64,000 nt of DNA from Alkalibacillus flavidus (GTDB lineage: Bacteria > Bacillota > Bacilli > Bacillales > Alkalibacillaceae), in contig NZ_JBEPMX010000001.1 of the NCBI RefSeq assembly GCF_040545925.1, forward strand, positions 62,001-126,000, in the 5' to 3' direction. Position 1 is the first letter of the stretch. Each line of letters begins with the position of its first letter. The notes beneath the pieces were generated by a model, which saw only the letters and a list, made by a program, of their open reading frames with translations, searched no databases and had not been told where the DNA came from. The position numbers and the translations under genes are program-made. Shown in pieces: positions 15,461-24,033 of the stretch.

Positions 15461-16039
15461 TTATTCGGATAACGACTGGCTTTGAGGTTCATTTTTCGGA
15501 TGATTTTGCTGTTCATCTGTTTGCTCTTCATACGGTGGTGCTTCTTGTCCTTCAGGTGGGGTTTCTGGAATATATCGGCTGACGAGATTGGCGATTTCAT
15601 TAATGATGACGTGACGGGCTTCGCCATTTTGGATACCACGATTAATTTCTTGTATGCGAGCGACGACGTCACCACCTGCGACGACAAAGGCATAATGACC
15701 ATATGGATCGTCCTTGAGCGCTTCGGCGACAGTGAATTTAACGCTTCCGACACGTGAACGGCTTAAATCATCTGTCACATCGATCCCGACAATCGTATAA
15801 CGACCGAATACGAGAGCTGTCGCTTGTTCAACTTCTTCTGTTTCTGAAGCGATTTGTGACAGTCGTTTAGCTGCATCTTGATTCGAATGATCACGGTTTT
15901 GTGGTGTTTCTGAATCTTCTACTTGTAAGATGTGGTCTTGATTCATGGAATCATCGAGTGACTCCGTTTTCGGTTCATTTTGGCAAGCGTATAAAACAAC
16001 AATTAACATCAATATCATCATGTATCGTAATGGTCGCAT
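15461..16039 (-). CDS. ylaJ: YhcN/YlaJ-family sporulation lipoprotein
   Basis: A 192-residue lipoprotein: MRPLRYMMILMLIVVLYAC is a signal peptide with lipobox LYAC. The mature part has a Gln/Ser/Glu-rich stretch and then the YhcN/YlaJ domain (QIASETEEVEQATALVFGRY, with the later VARIQEINRGIQNG). Family members are spore-associated lipoproteins made in the forespore. The start at 16039 follows AAAGGAG; that ribosome site lies inside the 3' arm of a terminator hairpin, which is unusual. Longer upstream starts would begin inside the hairpin and have no ribosome site. Confidence 0.85.
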   Translation of the reverse strand: MRPLRYMMILMLIVVLYACQNEPKTESLDDSMNQDHILQVEDSETPQNRDHSNQDAAKRLSQIASETEEVEQATALVFGRYTIVGIDVTDDLSRSRVGSVKFTVAEALKDDPYGHYAFVVAGGDVVARIQEINRGIQNGEARHVIINEIANLVSRYIPETPPEGQEAPPYEEQTDEQQNHPKNEPQSQSLSE

Positions 16040-16084
16040 AAAAAAACTCCTTTTTACCTTAGTGTAAGGCTGTAAAGGAGTTTT
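16040..16084 (-). terminator. Hairpin ending ylaL that contains the ylaJ ribosome site
   Basis: AAACTCCTTT-type arms 16043-16053 and 16074-16084 pair over 11 bp, with an inner CCTTA/TAAGG stem (16057-16061, 16065-16069). Read on the minus strand it ends in seven T just before the ylaJ ATG. The AAAGGAG of ylaJ is part of the second arm, so folding would both terminate transcription and hide the ribosome site. Confidence 0.8.
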
Positions 16085-16107
16085 AATCGTAACAACTTTA
16101 TCCAATT

Positions 16108-16587
16108 TTAAACGACGGTAATTCTGTCAACACCGGTATAAGGGTCATCTTGGTTTGAACCGTCAGGCAAAATAACATGGACTGGCCCTGTTTCCTTAAG
16201 CGGTTTGCCATCGACTGAAAATAATAAATAGCAATTAATTAAATCAGAAATGGAAATGCGCGCCTCACCGTCTGACGTATGTAAGATCGCTTCTGTTGCA
16301 TCAGCGCTCGGCTCAGAATTATGAATGAAATGTTGAAGCGGCATCACATAGGAATTTTCGAGTACTTTTTTACGATTGTAACGATCAACACTATCATTAA
16401 TGGGTGGGTTGATTTTTTGTTGATATTGTTGAACCGTTAACGCATCATCTGGTTTCTCGTCATCTTGTGCGTCGTCGCTTTCCGTTTCAAATGCATCGCT
16501 TAATAAGACTTTGCGGTCATCAAAAATCCATACTGTCGGATCAAGTGTGATTGAAAAGCCTACGTTCCCTTGTACTTGTACGATCAT
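16108..16587 (-). CDS. ylaL: YlaL family protein (annotated peptidyl-prolyl isomerase-like)
   Basis: A 159-residue protein beginning MIVQVQGNVGFSITLDPTVW and continuing IFDDRKVLL, the hallmark of the YlaL family. It has an acidic linker (about 40-55) and a C-terminal segment with HVILPDGSNQDDPY. Database entries of this family carry a peptidyl-prolyl isomerase label, but I see no known isomerase motif, so function is open. The start is the ATG after AAAGAGGTGCTAC. In B. subtilis phoH (ylaK) lies between ylaJ and ylaL; it is missing here. Confidence 0.78.
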   Translation of the reverse strand: MIVQVQGNVGFSITLDPTVWIFDDRKVLLSDAFETESDDAQDDEKPDDALTVQQYQQKINPPINDSVDRYNRKKVLENSYVMPLQHFIHNSEPSADATEAILHTSDGEARISISDLINCYLLFSVDGKPLKETGPVHVILPDGSNQDDPYTGVDRITVV

Positions 16588-16692
16588 ATGTAGCACCTCT
16601 TTCTATCTGAACAATCGTTTAGGTTATCAATAAACAACCTACACTAAGATTATACCGAAAAATATACTAAGATGCATTAAGGAGTGATTAAG

Positions 16693-17622
16693 ATGAGCTA
16701 TATTTCTAAAACAGATTTGGATTATTGGTTGGAGCACGTCCGGATTTATGCAAATAACGGCGATGTTGCCGACTATATTCCGGCGCTTGCGAATCAAAGT
16801 CCAGAGATTAGTGCGGCGGCCTTTTATAGTATCGGTGGCGACTGTCCTAAAGCTGGACGGTCTGATTATACATTTACTATACAAAGCATATCGAAAGTAT
16901 TAACTCTTGCCTTAGCTCTTATTCAACACGGGGAGGAAGCTGTTTTCACGCGTGTCGGTAAAGAGCCAACGAGTGACCCGTTTTATTCGATTCGAAAATT
17001 AGAATTAGAACAGCCAGGTATTCCGCTCAATCCGATGATCAATGCTGGGGCGCTTGCAGTGACGAACATGATTCGCGGACGTGATTCAGAGGAAATGGTA
17101 GGTGAAATTTTAGATTTGATCCGTCGTTTGTGTCATGATGATTCGATTACATATGACCGTGACGTCGCGCAATCAGAGTTTCAAACCGCATTTTTGAACA
17201 GATCGCTAGCGTATTTCATGAAACAAAATGGTATTATTACTGGGAGTATTGAAGAATTGATGGATGTCTATACAAAGCAATGTGCCATTGAAGTTAATGT
17301 TAAACAGTTAGCTCGCATTGGGGCTGTATTTGCCAATGACGGGCGCGATCCCGAAACGAACAATCCGTTAATTCCGGCGACAGTGGCACGGATTTGTAAA
17401 ACGTTTATGGTGACATGTGGGATGTATGATAATTCTGGGACATTCGCGATTAACGTTGGTATTCCAGCCAAGAGCGGCGTATCTGGTGCCATATTAGGTG
17501 TGATTAAAAATGAGGGCGGCATTGCTGTATTCGGTCCTGCTTTAGATGATAAAGGCAATAGTGTCGTCGGTGTAGAATTGTTAGAAAAACTAGCGCAACA
17601 AAAGAAATGGTCCATATTTTAA
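16693..17622 (+). CDS. glsA: Glutaminase A
   Basis: Hydrolyses glutamine to glutamate and ammonia. The 309-residue length is exact for the family. The serine-lysine dyad is seen as S65-I-S-K68 in TIQSISKV, and NPMINAGALAVTNM near residue 115 is the conserved substrate-site stretch. MYDNSGTFAINVGIPAKSGVSGA near residue 255 completes the beta-lactamase-like site. AAGGAG lies 8 bases before the ATG at 16693. Position between ylaL and ylaN matches B. subtilis ylaM (glsA2). In salt-adapted cells glutamate is also an osmolyte, but that link is inference. Confidence 0.95.
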   Translation: MSYISKTDLDYWLEHVRIYANNGDVADYIPALANQSPEISAAAFYSIGGDCPKAGRSDYTFTIQSISKVLTLALALIQHGEEAVFTRVGKEPTSDPFYSIRKLELEQPGIPLNPMINAGALAVTNMIRGRDSEEMVGEILDLIRRLCHDDSITYDRDVAQSEFQTAFLNRSLAYFMKQNGIITGSIEELMDVYTKQCAIEVNVKQLARIGAVFANDGRDPETNNPLIPATVARICKTFMVTCGMYDNSGTFAINVGIPAKSGVSGAILGVIKNEGGIAVFGPALDDKGNSVVGVELLEKLAQQKKWSIF

Positions 17623-17645
17623 GTTTTACGTCATGACTAGATTTC

Positions 17646-17677
17646 TTGCATTTTTTCGCATAACACGGTAGTATAAT
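17646..17677 (+). promoter_or_regulatory. Candidate ylaN promoter
   Basis: TTGCAT is followed after 17 bases by TAGTAT and, overlapping, TATAAT at 17672-17677. Which -10 is used cannot be told. Confidence 0.5.
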
Positions 17678-17713
17678 AAGATAGATAGGAATATTAGGTG
17701 AGGGGGAATTTTC

Positions 17714-18004
17714 GTGTCATCTCATGTAGCGCTTGATGAAAATGAACAAGCACTCGCCCTCTTAAAGGCAGATGCGGATAAGATTTTGCAACTGATTAAA
17801 GTGCAAATGGACAACTTAACGATGCCGCAATGTCCTCTTTACGAAGAGGTTTTAGATACACAAATGTTCGGATTATCTCGCGAGATTAATTTCGCTGTTC
17901 GTTTGAATTTAATCGATGAAAATACAGGTAAAGAAATTATGGAAAATCTAGAACGCGAGTTGAGTGCTTTGCATGAAGCAGCCCAGGCACAAAAATCGAC
18001 TTAA
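17714..18004 (+). CDS. ylaN: UPF0358 family protein YlaN
   Basis: A 96-residue all-helical protein, MSSHVALDENEQALALLKAD at the start and QCPLYEEVLDTQMFGLSREI in the middle, both strongly conserved in YlaN. The family is linked to iron homeostasis in Firmicutes, through interaction with Fur, as I recall. The GTG start has GAGGGGG upstream. In B. subtilis ftsW separates ylaN from pycA; here ylaN is followed directly by a terminator and pycA. Confidence 0.93.
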   Translation: MSSHVALDENEQALALLKADADKILQLIKVQMDNLTMPQCPLYEEVLDTQMFGLSREINFAVRLNLIDENTGKEIMENLERELSALHEAAQAQKST

Positions 18005-18005
18005 T

Positions 18006-18049
18006 AAAAGCTCAAACTAATGAATTAGTTGTCATTAGTTTGAGCTTTT
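18006..18049 (+). terminator. Terminator of ylaN
   Basis: A perfect 18-bp stem (18006-18023 with 18032-18049) with an 8-base loop, followed by T. Confidence 0.93.
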
Positions 18050-18131
18050 TTTATATTAAGCTGAGATTCGCTAAATATACTCAAAATTCGTAACAGATGC
18101 CATTTAAACGGATATATGCGTGCGATTTCCC

Positions 18132-18159
18132 TTGATTATGATATTAGACAAAATATTAT
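18132..18159 (+). promoter_or_regulatory. Candidate pycA promoter
   Basis: TTGATT and TATTAT are spaced by 16 bases about 90 bases before pycA. The rest of the 200-base upstream region is A+T-rich and includes another TATAAT near 18197. Confidence 0.4.
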
Positions 18160-18251
18160 TTTTCGTGTAATCTATAAAATATTCAGATTTTTAATATAAT
18201 ATACAGACTTACATGACACTTATTTAATTCAGACTATATGGAGGTTAAACG

Positions 18252-21200
18252 ATGACAGACTTGAAATCTTTTAACAAAATTCTTGTCGCGAATCGTGGTG
18301 AGATTGCGATTCGTGTTTTTCGCGCGTGTACCGAAATGGATATTCGGACCGTGGCGATTTATTCAGAAGAAGATACGGGGTCTTATCACCGTTATAAAGC
18401 GGATGAGTCTTATTTAATCGGTCAAGGTAAAAAGCCGATTGATGCGTATTTAGATATTGAAGGGATCATCGAACTGGCGAAAGAAGTCGGTGTCGATGCG
18501 ATTCATCCAGGTTATGGTTTCTTATCTGAGAATATTGAATTCGCTAAGCGTTGTGAAGAAGAAGGGATCACATTTATCGGCCCTTCAAGTAATTTATTAC
18601 ATACGTTCGGCGATAAAGTCCGTGCACGTGAAGCAGCGATTAATGCTGATATTCCCGTTATTCCAGGTACTGACGGCCCTGTTTCTTCAGTCGAGGAAGT
18701 CGAACAATTCGTCGATCAACATGGCTTACCTGTTATGATTAAAGCTGCATTAGGTGGCGGTGGACGAGGCATGCGTATCGTGCGCACCCGTCAATCGTTA
18801 CGCGACTCATATGAACGAGCAAAATCCGAAGCGCGTGCGGCTTTCGGTAGTGATGAAGTTTATGTGGAAAAACTCGTTGAACAACCGAAGCATATTGAAG
18901 TGCAAATTTTAGGCGATAATGATGGCAATATTGTTCATTTATATGAACGTGACTGTTCCATTCAGCGTCGTCACCAAAAAGTCGTCGAAATTGCACCGAG
19001 CATCTCGTTAGATGAGCAATTGCGAGAAGAGATTTGCGATGCTGCTGTGAAATTGATGGATTCCGTTGATTATGTAAATGCCGGAACGGTTGAATTTCTT
19101 GTCACTGACGATGAATTCTTCTTTATCGAAGTGAACCCGCGTGTTCAAGTTGAACATACGATCACAGAAATGATTACAGGCATTGATATTGTTCAGTCGC
19201 AAATCCGTATCGCGATGGGGCACGATCTACACAGTCATGAGATCGGTATCCCTTATCAAAACGATGTCGTGACACATGGTTACGCGATTCAATCGCGTGT
19301 GACAACAGAAGATCCCCTTAATCAGTTTATGCCTGACACAGGAAAAATTATGGCATACCGTACAGGTGGCGGTTTCGGTGTCCGTTTAGATGCCGGAAAT
19401 GGCTTCCAAGGGGCTGTCATTTCACCGCATTACGATTCGTTGCTCGTTAAAGTATCAACATGGGCATTAACGTTTGAACAAGCCGCTCATAAGATGGTAC
19501 GTAACTTAAAAGAGTTCCGAATTCGCGGCATTAAAACGAATATTCCGTTTTTAGAAAATGTTATTCAACACAATAAATTTTTAAATGGTACGTATGATAC
19601 AACTTTTATTGATTCAACACCAGAATTGTTTGTGTTCTCTAAACGGTTCGACCGTGGTACAAAACTGTTGTCTTATTTAGGGTATACAACAGTGAATGCG
19701 CCAGCGGCAACGGGCGTTGAGAAGAAACCGTTGTTCTCAGAACCTCGTTTACCGAATGTTAGTAAACATACGCCGTTTCAGGATGGCACGAAGCAAATTT
19801 TAGACGAGAAAGGTCCTGAAGCAGTGTCCGATTGGTTAAAAGCCCAAGAAGACGTGCAGTTAACCGATACGACTTTCCGTGATGCGCATCAGTCATTACT
19901 TGCGACACGAGTCCGTTCGAAAGATTTATATCAAGTCGCTGAACCGACAGCGAAACTATTACCGAACTTATTCAGTGTCGAAATGTGGGGCGGGGCGACA
20001 TTTGATGTGTCCTATCGTTTCTTAAAAGAAGACCCGTGGGAGCGTCTGACAACGTTACGCGAGAAGATGCCAAATGTCCTGTTCCAAATGCTTTTACGTG
20101 CTAGTAACGCTGTCGGGTACAAAAACTACCCAGATAACGTGATTGATGATTTCGTTGAAAAGAGTGCCGAAGCTGGCATTGACGTCTTCCGTATATTCGA
20201 CAGCTTAAACTGGGTTGAAGGTATGGTGCCAGCTATTGAAGCGGTTCGTAAACAAAATAAAGTTGCTGAAGCGGCGATTTGTTATACAGGTGACATTTTA
20301 GACCCGAAACGCGATAAATACGATTTAGACTACTATGTCGAAATGGCGAAAACGTTAGAGCAAGCAGGAGCACATATTTTAGGCATTAAAGATATGGCAG
20401 GTTTACTCAAACCAGAAGCGGCTTACCAACTCATTACAGCGCTAAAAGAAGCGGTATCGATCCCAATTCACTTGCACACGCACGACACGAGTGGTAACGG
20501 CATCATGATGTATGCACGTGCTGTTGAGGCAGGCGTTGATGCGGTAGATGTCGCAACGAGTGCAATGGCTGGTAGTACATCTCAACCAAGTGCTAATAGC
20601 TTGTATTATGCATTAGACGGTTCAACTCGTCAGCCGAATGTCGATATTGAATCTTATAATCTGCTGTCACGTTATTGGGAAGACATTCGTCACTATTATA
20701 ATCACTTTGAAAATGGTTTGAAATCACCTCATCCTGAAGTTTATTTCCATGAGATGCCTGGTGGACAGTACAGTAACTTGCAACAGCAAGCGAAAGCAGT
20801 TGGCCTAGATGAGCGTTGGGATGACGTGAAAGAAATGTATCGTAACGTGAACGATATGTTTGGGGACATTGTGAAAGTGACACCATCATCAAAAATCGTT
20901 GGTGATATGGCCTTATTTATGGTCCAAAATAACTTAACAGTCGACGATGTGTATGAAAAAGGTGAATCACTCGACTTCCCTGACTCAGTGGTGGAATTTT
21001 TCCAAGGTTATATCGGACAACCGTATAAAGGGTTCCCGAAAGAACTGCAACGCATTATTTTAAAAGGACGTGAAGCGATCGAAACGCGTCCAGGTAAAAT
21101 GTTAAAACCGGTTAACTTCGAAGCGCTAAAAGAACAATTATACGAAAAACTCGACAGACAAGTGACGCCATTTGAGATTATTTCGTATGCCTTATACCCG

Positions 21201-21698
21201 AAAGTGTTTTTAGATTATCAGAAATTCGTTGAGCAATATGGTGATATTTCTGTTTTAGATACACCGTCGTTCTTATACGGCTTACGTCTCGGCGAAGAAA
21301 TTGCGGTTGAAATCGAACAAGGAAAGACACTGATGGTGAAGCTCGTGTCAGTAGGTGAAGCACAAAAAGATGGTACGCGAGTCGTTTACTTTGAATTAAA
21401 TGGACAACCACGTGAAGTCATTGTGCGTGATGAAAGTGTTCAAGATGTGACACAATCACGCGCTAAAGCAGATGACATGAACCCGAACCATATTGGTGCG
21501 TCCATGCCTGGCACAGTCGTGAATGTGTTAGTTAAAGAAGGCGAACGAGTGAAGAAAAATGATCACTTAATGATTACAGAATCGATGAAGATGGAAACAA
21601 CCATTCAAGCCCCGTTCGATGGCAAAGTCAAACGCATACACGTCAAAGACGGCGAATCGTTAGAATCAGGCGACTTGCTTGTTGAAGTAGAAGGTTAG
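18252..21698 (+). CDS. pycA: Pyruvate carboxylase
   Basis: An 1148-residue biotin enzyme that carboxylates pyruvate to oxaloacetate to refill the TCA cycle. Domains in order: biotin carboxylase (about 1-455, with KAALGGGGRGMRIV ATP loop and EVNPRVQVEHT), carboxyltransferase (about 530-800, LTDTTFRDAHQSLLATR with its metal-binding Asp, and HLHTHDTSGN), the PC allosteric/tetramerisation region, and a biotin-carrier domain ending the protein with ESMKMETT (biotinylated Lys1113). Length and order match the family. It is monocistronic with its own terminator. ftsW, its usual upstream neighbour in Bacillus, is absent. Confidence 0.97.
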   Translation: MTDLKSFNKILVANRGEIAIRVFRACTEMDIRTVAIYSEEDTGSYHRYKADESYLIGQGKKPIDAYLDIEGIIELAKEVGVDAIHPGYGFLSENIEFAKRCEEEGITFIGPSSNLLHTFGDKVRAREAAINADIPVIPGTDGPVSSVEEVEQFVDQHGLPVMIKAALGGGGRGMRIVRTRQSLRDSYERAKSEARAAFGSDEVYVEKLVEQPKHIEVQILGDNDGNIVHLYERDCSIQRRHQKVVEIAPSISLDEQLREEICDAAVKLMDSVDYVNAGTVEFLVTDDEFFFIEVNPRVQVEHTITEMITGIDIVQSQIRIAMGHDLHSHEIGIPYQNDVVTHGYAIQSRVTTEDPLNQFMPDTGKIMAYRTGGGFGVRLDAGNGFQGAVISPHYDSLLVKVSTWALTFEQAAHKMVRNLKEFRIRGIKTNIPFLENVIQHNKFLNGTYDTTFIDSTPELFVFSKRFDRGTKLLSYLGYTTVNAPAATGVEKKPLFSEPRLPNVSKHTPFQDGTKQILDEKGPEAVSDWLKAQEDVQLTDTTFRDAHQSLLATRVRSKDLYQVAEPTAKLLPNLFSVEMWGGATFDVSYRFLKEDPWERLTTLREKMPNVLFQMLLRASNAVGYKNYPDNVIDDFVEKSAEAGIDVFRIFDSLNWVEGMVPAIEAVRKQNKVAEAAICYTGDILDPKRDKYDLDYYVEMAKTLEQAGAHILGIKDMAGLLKPEAAYQLITALKEAVSIPIHLHTHDTSGNGIMMYARAVEAGVDAVDVATSAMAGSTSQPSANSLYYALDGSTRQPNVDIESYNLLSRYWEDIRHYYNHFENGLKSPHPEVYFHEMPGGQYSNLQQQAKAVGLDERWDDVKEMYRNVNDMFGDIVKVTPSSKIVGDMALFMVQNNLTVDDVYEKGESLDFPDSVVEFFQGYIGQPYKGFPKELQRIILKGREAIETRPGKMLKPVNFEALKEQLYEKLDRQVTPFEIISYALYPKVFLDYQKFVEQYGDISVLDTPSFLYGLRLGEEIAVEIEQGKTLMVKLVSVGEAQKDGTRVVYFELNGQPREVIVRDESVQDVTQSRAKADDMNPNHIGASMPGTVVNVLVKEGERVKKNDHLMITESMKMETTIQAPFDGKVKRIHVKDGESLESGDLLVEVEG

Positions 21699-21708
21699 GA
21701 ATGAAAAT

Positions 21709-21748
21709 AAAAGCGCGGACCAAATCATATTGATAGGTCCGCGCTTTT
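21709..21748. terminator. Bidirectional terminator between pycA and ctaA
   Basis: A perfect 13-bp GC-rich stem (21709-21721 with 21736-21748), A-run on the left and T-run on the right; it serves both convergent genes. Confidence 0.93.
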
Positions 21749-21757
21749 TCAGTTAGT

Positions 21758-22666
21758 TTAAGCCACACGTCTTGCAATCATAATGAAGTAACATAATAAA
21801 GCAAAGAATAATGAAATGACAACAGCATGTAGTAAGGCAATCACGCTATTTAACATCGTGACGATAATTAACGCACCGAGAACAACTTGCAATAATAGAA
21901 GAAGCGATGCGATCGTCCAACTGTACAATAAAAACTGGTTATTGCGATAATGACGATAAATATGAATCAATAAACCAATGACCCAAAGGAACAACAAACC
22001 AGCAAGTAACCGGTGTCCCATTTGAATGGCTTGTTCAAGTGAGTAGCTACTAAAAGCTAACGGATCATCATTAGAACAGAACGGCCAACCACCACAAACT
22101 AAGCTTGATTGCTTGTGACGAACGAGAGCGCCTGTATAAACCACGATAAGCGTGTACACAAACAAACTATAAAAATGAACACGAATGCTCTTTGGGATTT
22201 GTACAGTTGCTGTATGAAGCTTTTCATTCACATTAAATATAATCGCTGCGAGTAAAAAGACCGACGCAAATGAAATAAGTGAAATACCGAAATGGAGTGC
22301 CTTGATGACAGCTGTTTGTTCGATTAAAACAGCAGCAGCTCCTAATAATGATTGGATCACGATAAATAAAATCGTAATAAAAATCAAAAACTTGGTCTCT
22401 TTAATGTGTGAGTAATATTTCCATGCTTGGTACGACAATACTAAGATCACGATAATCGCAACACCTGAAACCATGCGGTGACTGTATTCAATAATAAGCT
22501 CAATGTTAATATTAGATGGAATCAGTGCCCCGTGACATAATGGCCAATGTCGGCCACAGCCAAGTCCTGAATCCGTTTTGGTAACAAGAGCGCCACCGAC
22601 TAAAACGAAAAACATCGTGATAACCGAAATCACGGCGACAACTTTTGGGTGTAATATATGTTTCAA
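21758..22666 (-). CDS. ctaA: Heme A synthase
   Basis: An integral membrane monooxygenase that converts heme O to heme A for the caa3 oxidase. About eight hydrophobic helices are seen in two homologous halves. GGALVTKTDSGLGCGRHWPLC near residues 22-42 carries the conserved loop cysteine pair, and a second loop VCGGWPFC occurs in the C-terminal half. Heme-ligand histidines appear in IIEYSHRMV and QMGHRLLAG. A TTG start at 22666 is preferred since GAGAGGTG lies about 11 bases upstream and the length fits the family; ATG codons at 22711-22729 have no ribosome site. It is divergent from ctaB. Confidence 0.93.
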   Translation of the reverse strand: MKHILHPKVVAVISVITMFFVLVGGALVTKTDSGLGCGRHWPLCHGALIPSNINIELIIEYSHRMVSGVAIIVILVLSYQAWKYYSHIKETKFLIFITILFIVIQSLLGAAAVLIEQTAVIKALHFGISLISFASVFLLAAIIFNVNEKLHTATVQIPKSIRVHFYSLFVYTLIVVYTGALVRHKQSSLVCGGWPFCSNDDPLAFSSYSLEQAIQMGHRLLAGLLFLWVIGLLIHIYRHYRNNQFLLYSWTIASLLLLLQVVLGALIIVTMLNSVIALLHAVVISLFFALLCYFIMIARRVA

Positions 22667-22848
22667 TGTCTTATGGACACCTCTCTTTATCTCTACAACT
22701 TCCATACTCATCTTAAACCATAATAACAAGATGCGAAAATAAAAAACGTTACAAATTTATAACAATCGTAAAGAAAAGAAGTTTAAATCAATGGTTTCTC
22801 GTTTTAAACAGTTAGGAAATATGCTAAGTTTAGTAGTGAGGGAATTTC

Positions 22849-22877
22849 TCACAGATTTTTCACAGTTTCTTCACAAC
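22849..22877. promoter_or_regulatory. Three TCACA repeats at 11-bp spacing (candidate ResD operator)
   Basis: TCACAG at 22849, TCACAG at 22860 and TCACAA at 22871 are exactly one helical turn apart, in the ctaA-ctaB divergent region. The minus-strand words TTGTGAAG and CTGTGAAAAA resemble the TTTGTGAAT-type ResD boxes known at B. subtilis ctaA. Binding is inferred. Confidence 0.5.
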
Positions 22878-22998
22878 TTTTGTTTTTTTATATGATTAAA
22901 TAGAAGTTACAGACATTACATGATACAATAACATTGTAAACTTTGTCATATATCAACGCGTTTTGATTATAGAGAGGTTGAGAGGAAGGTCGAACATT

Positions 22999-23937
22999 AT
23001 GAGTGAACTGCGCTCTGTCGAAAGGACCGCGACGAATATTGTCGATAAGCCTCAAACTAGCATTAAGTCACTTTGGGCTGACTTCTTAGCACTAATCAAA
23101 ATCGGGATTATTAACTCGAACTTGATTACGACGTTTGCAGGGTTTTGGCTTGCGCTGTATTTCACAAGCCAAAATCCGCTTGCGCATTGGGATACCTTTA
23201 TTCTGGTTATGCTAGGAACAGCGCTCGTTATTGCTGGAGGCTGTGTGATTAACAATTATTACGACCGTGATATAGATCTTGTCATGAGTCGAACTCAATC
23301 GCGTCCGACAATTACTGGAACGATTCCGTTACCAATCATATTAGGAATGGGTATTGCATTCTCAGTATTAGGGTTAATTTTATTATACTTAACAACACCA
23401 TTAGCCGCATTATTTGGTTTTATAGGATGGTTCGTCTACGTCGTATTGTATACGATGTGGTCGAAGCGGAAATATACAATTAACACCGTTGTTGGTAGCT
23501 TTTCGGGTGCTGCACCGCCGTTAATCGGTTGGGCTGCGGTCGATAGCTCTTTACATCCGACAGCATTTGTATTATTTTTAATTATGTTTATATGGCAAAC
23601 GCCACACTTCTTAGCACTGGCTATTCGAAAGAAAGATGACTACGCTAAAGCGAATGTACCGATGTTACCATCCGTACATGGTAATGCTATTACGAAACGG
23701 CAGATTTTCATCTACACGATTTGCTTACTACCTTTACCATTATATTTCTTTCAATTAGGAACAGCCTTTGTCGTATTTGCATCTGCCTTAAATATAGGTT
23801 GGTTTGCTATTGCAACATATGGCTTTGTGATGAAAGATGATCAAAAGTGGGCGAAGTGGATGTTTATCTATTCATTAAACTACTTAACACTATTCTTTAT
23901 CGGTTTAGTGGTTGCAACTATTCCATCATTCCTGTGA
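22999..23937 (+). CDS. ctaB: Protoheme IX farnesyltransferase (heme O synthase)
   Basis: A 312-residue UbiA-family prenyltransferase that adds a farnesyl group to heme B to make heme O. It has about nine membrane helices. The first Asp-rich motif is NNYYDRDIDLVMSRTQSRP near residues 89-107, and the second region YAKANVPMLPSVHG near residue 215 is also conserved. The ATG at 22999 follows GAGGAAGG by about 8-10 bases; the longer frame has no ribosome site. It heads the cta cluster, with ctaCDEF downstream. Confidence 0.95.
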   Translation: MSELRSVERTATNIVDKPQTSIKSLWADFLALIKIGIINSNLITTFAGFWLALYFTSQNPLAHWDTFILVMLGTALVIAGGCVINNYYDRDIDLVMSRTQSRPTITGTIPLPIILGMGIAFSVLGLILLYLTTPLAALFGFIGWFVYVVLYTMWSKRKYTINTVVGSFSGAAPPLIGWAAVDSSLHPTAFVLFLIMFIWQTPHFLALAIRKKDDYAKANVPMLPSVHGNAITKRQIFIYTICLLPLPLYFFQLGTAFVVFASALNIGWFAIATYGFVMKDDQKWAKWMFIYSLNYLTLFFIGLVVATIPSFL

Positions 23938-23940
23938 TTC

Positions 23941-23967
23941 AATTAAGAAATATTGTTTTTCTTAATT
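23941..23967 (+). terminator. Weak A+T-rich hairpin between ctaB and ctaC
   Basis: AATTAAGAAA (23941-23950) pairs with TTTCTTAATT (23958-23967). It has no G+C-rich stem or downstream T-run, so it may be a processing or partial read-through signal rather than a full terminator. Confidence 0.35.
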
Positions 23968-24033
23968 AATGAATAAATATGCTATATGCATAAGAACTAC
24001 AAAGAATGAAGAGAAAGAGAGGTATCAAACAAA

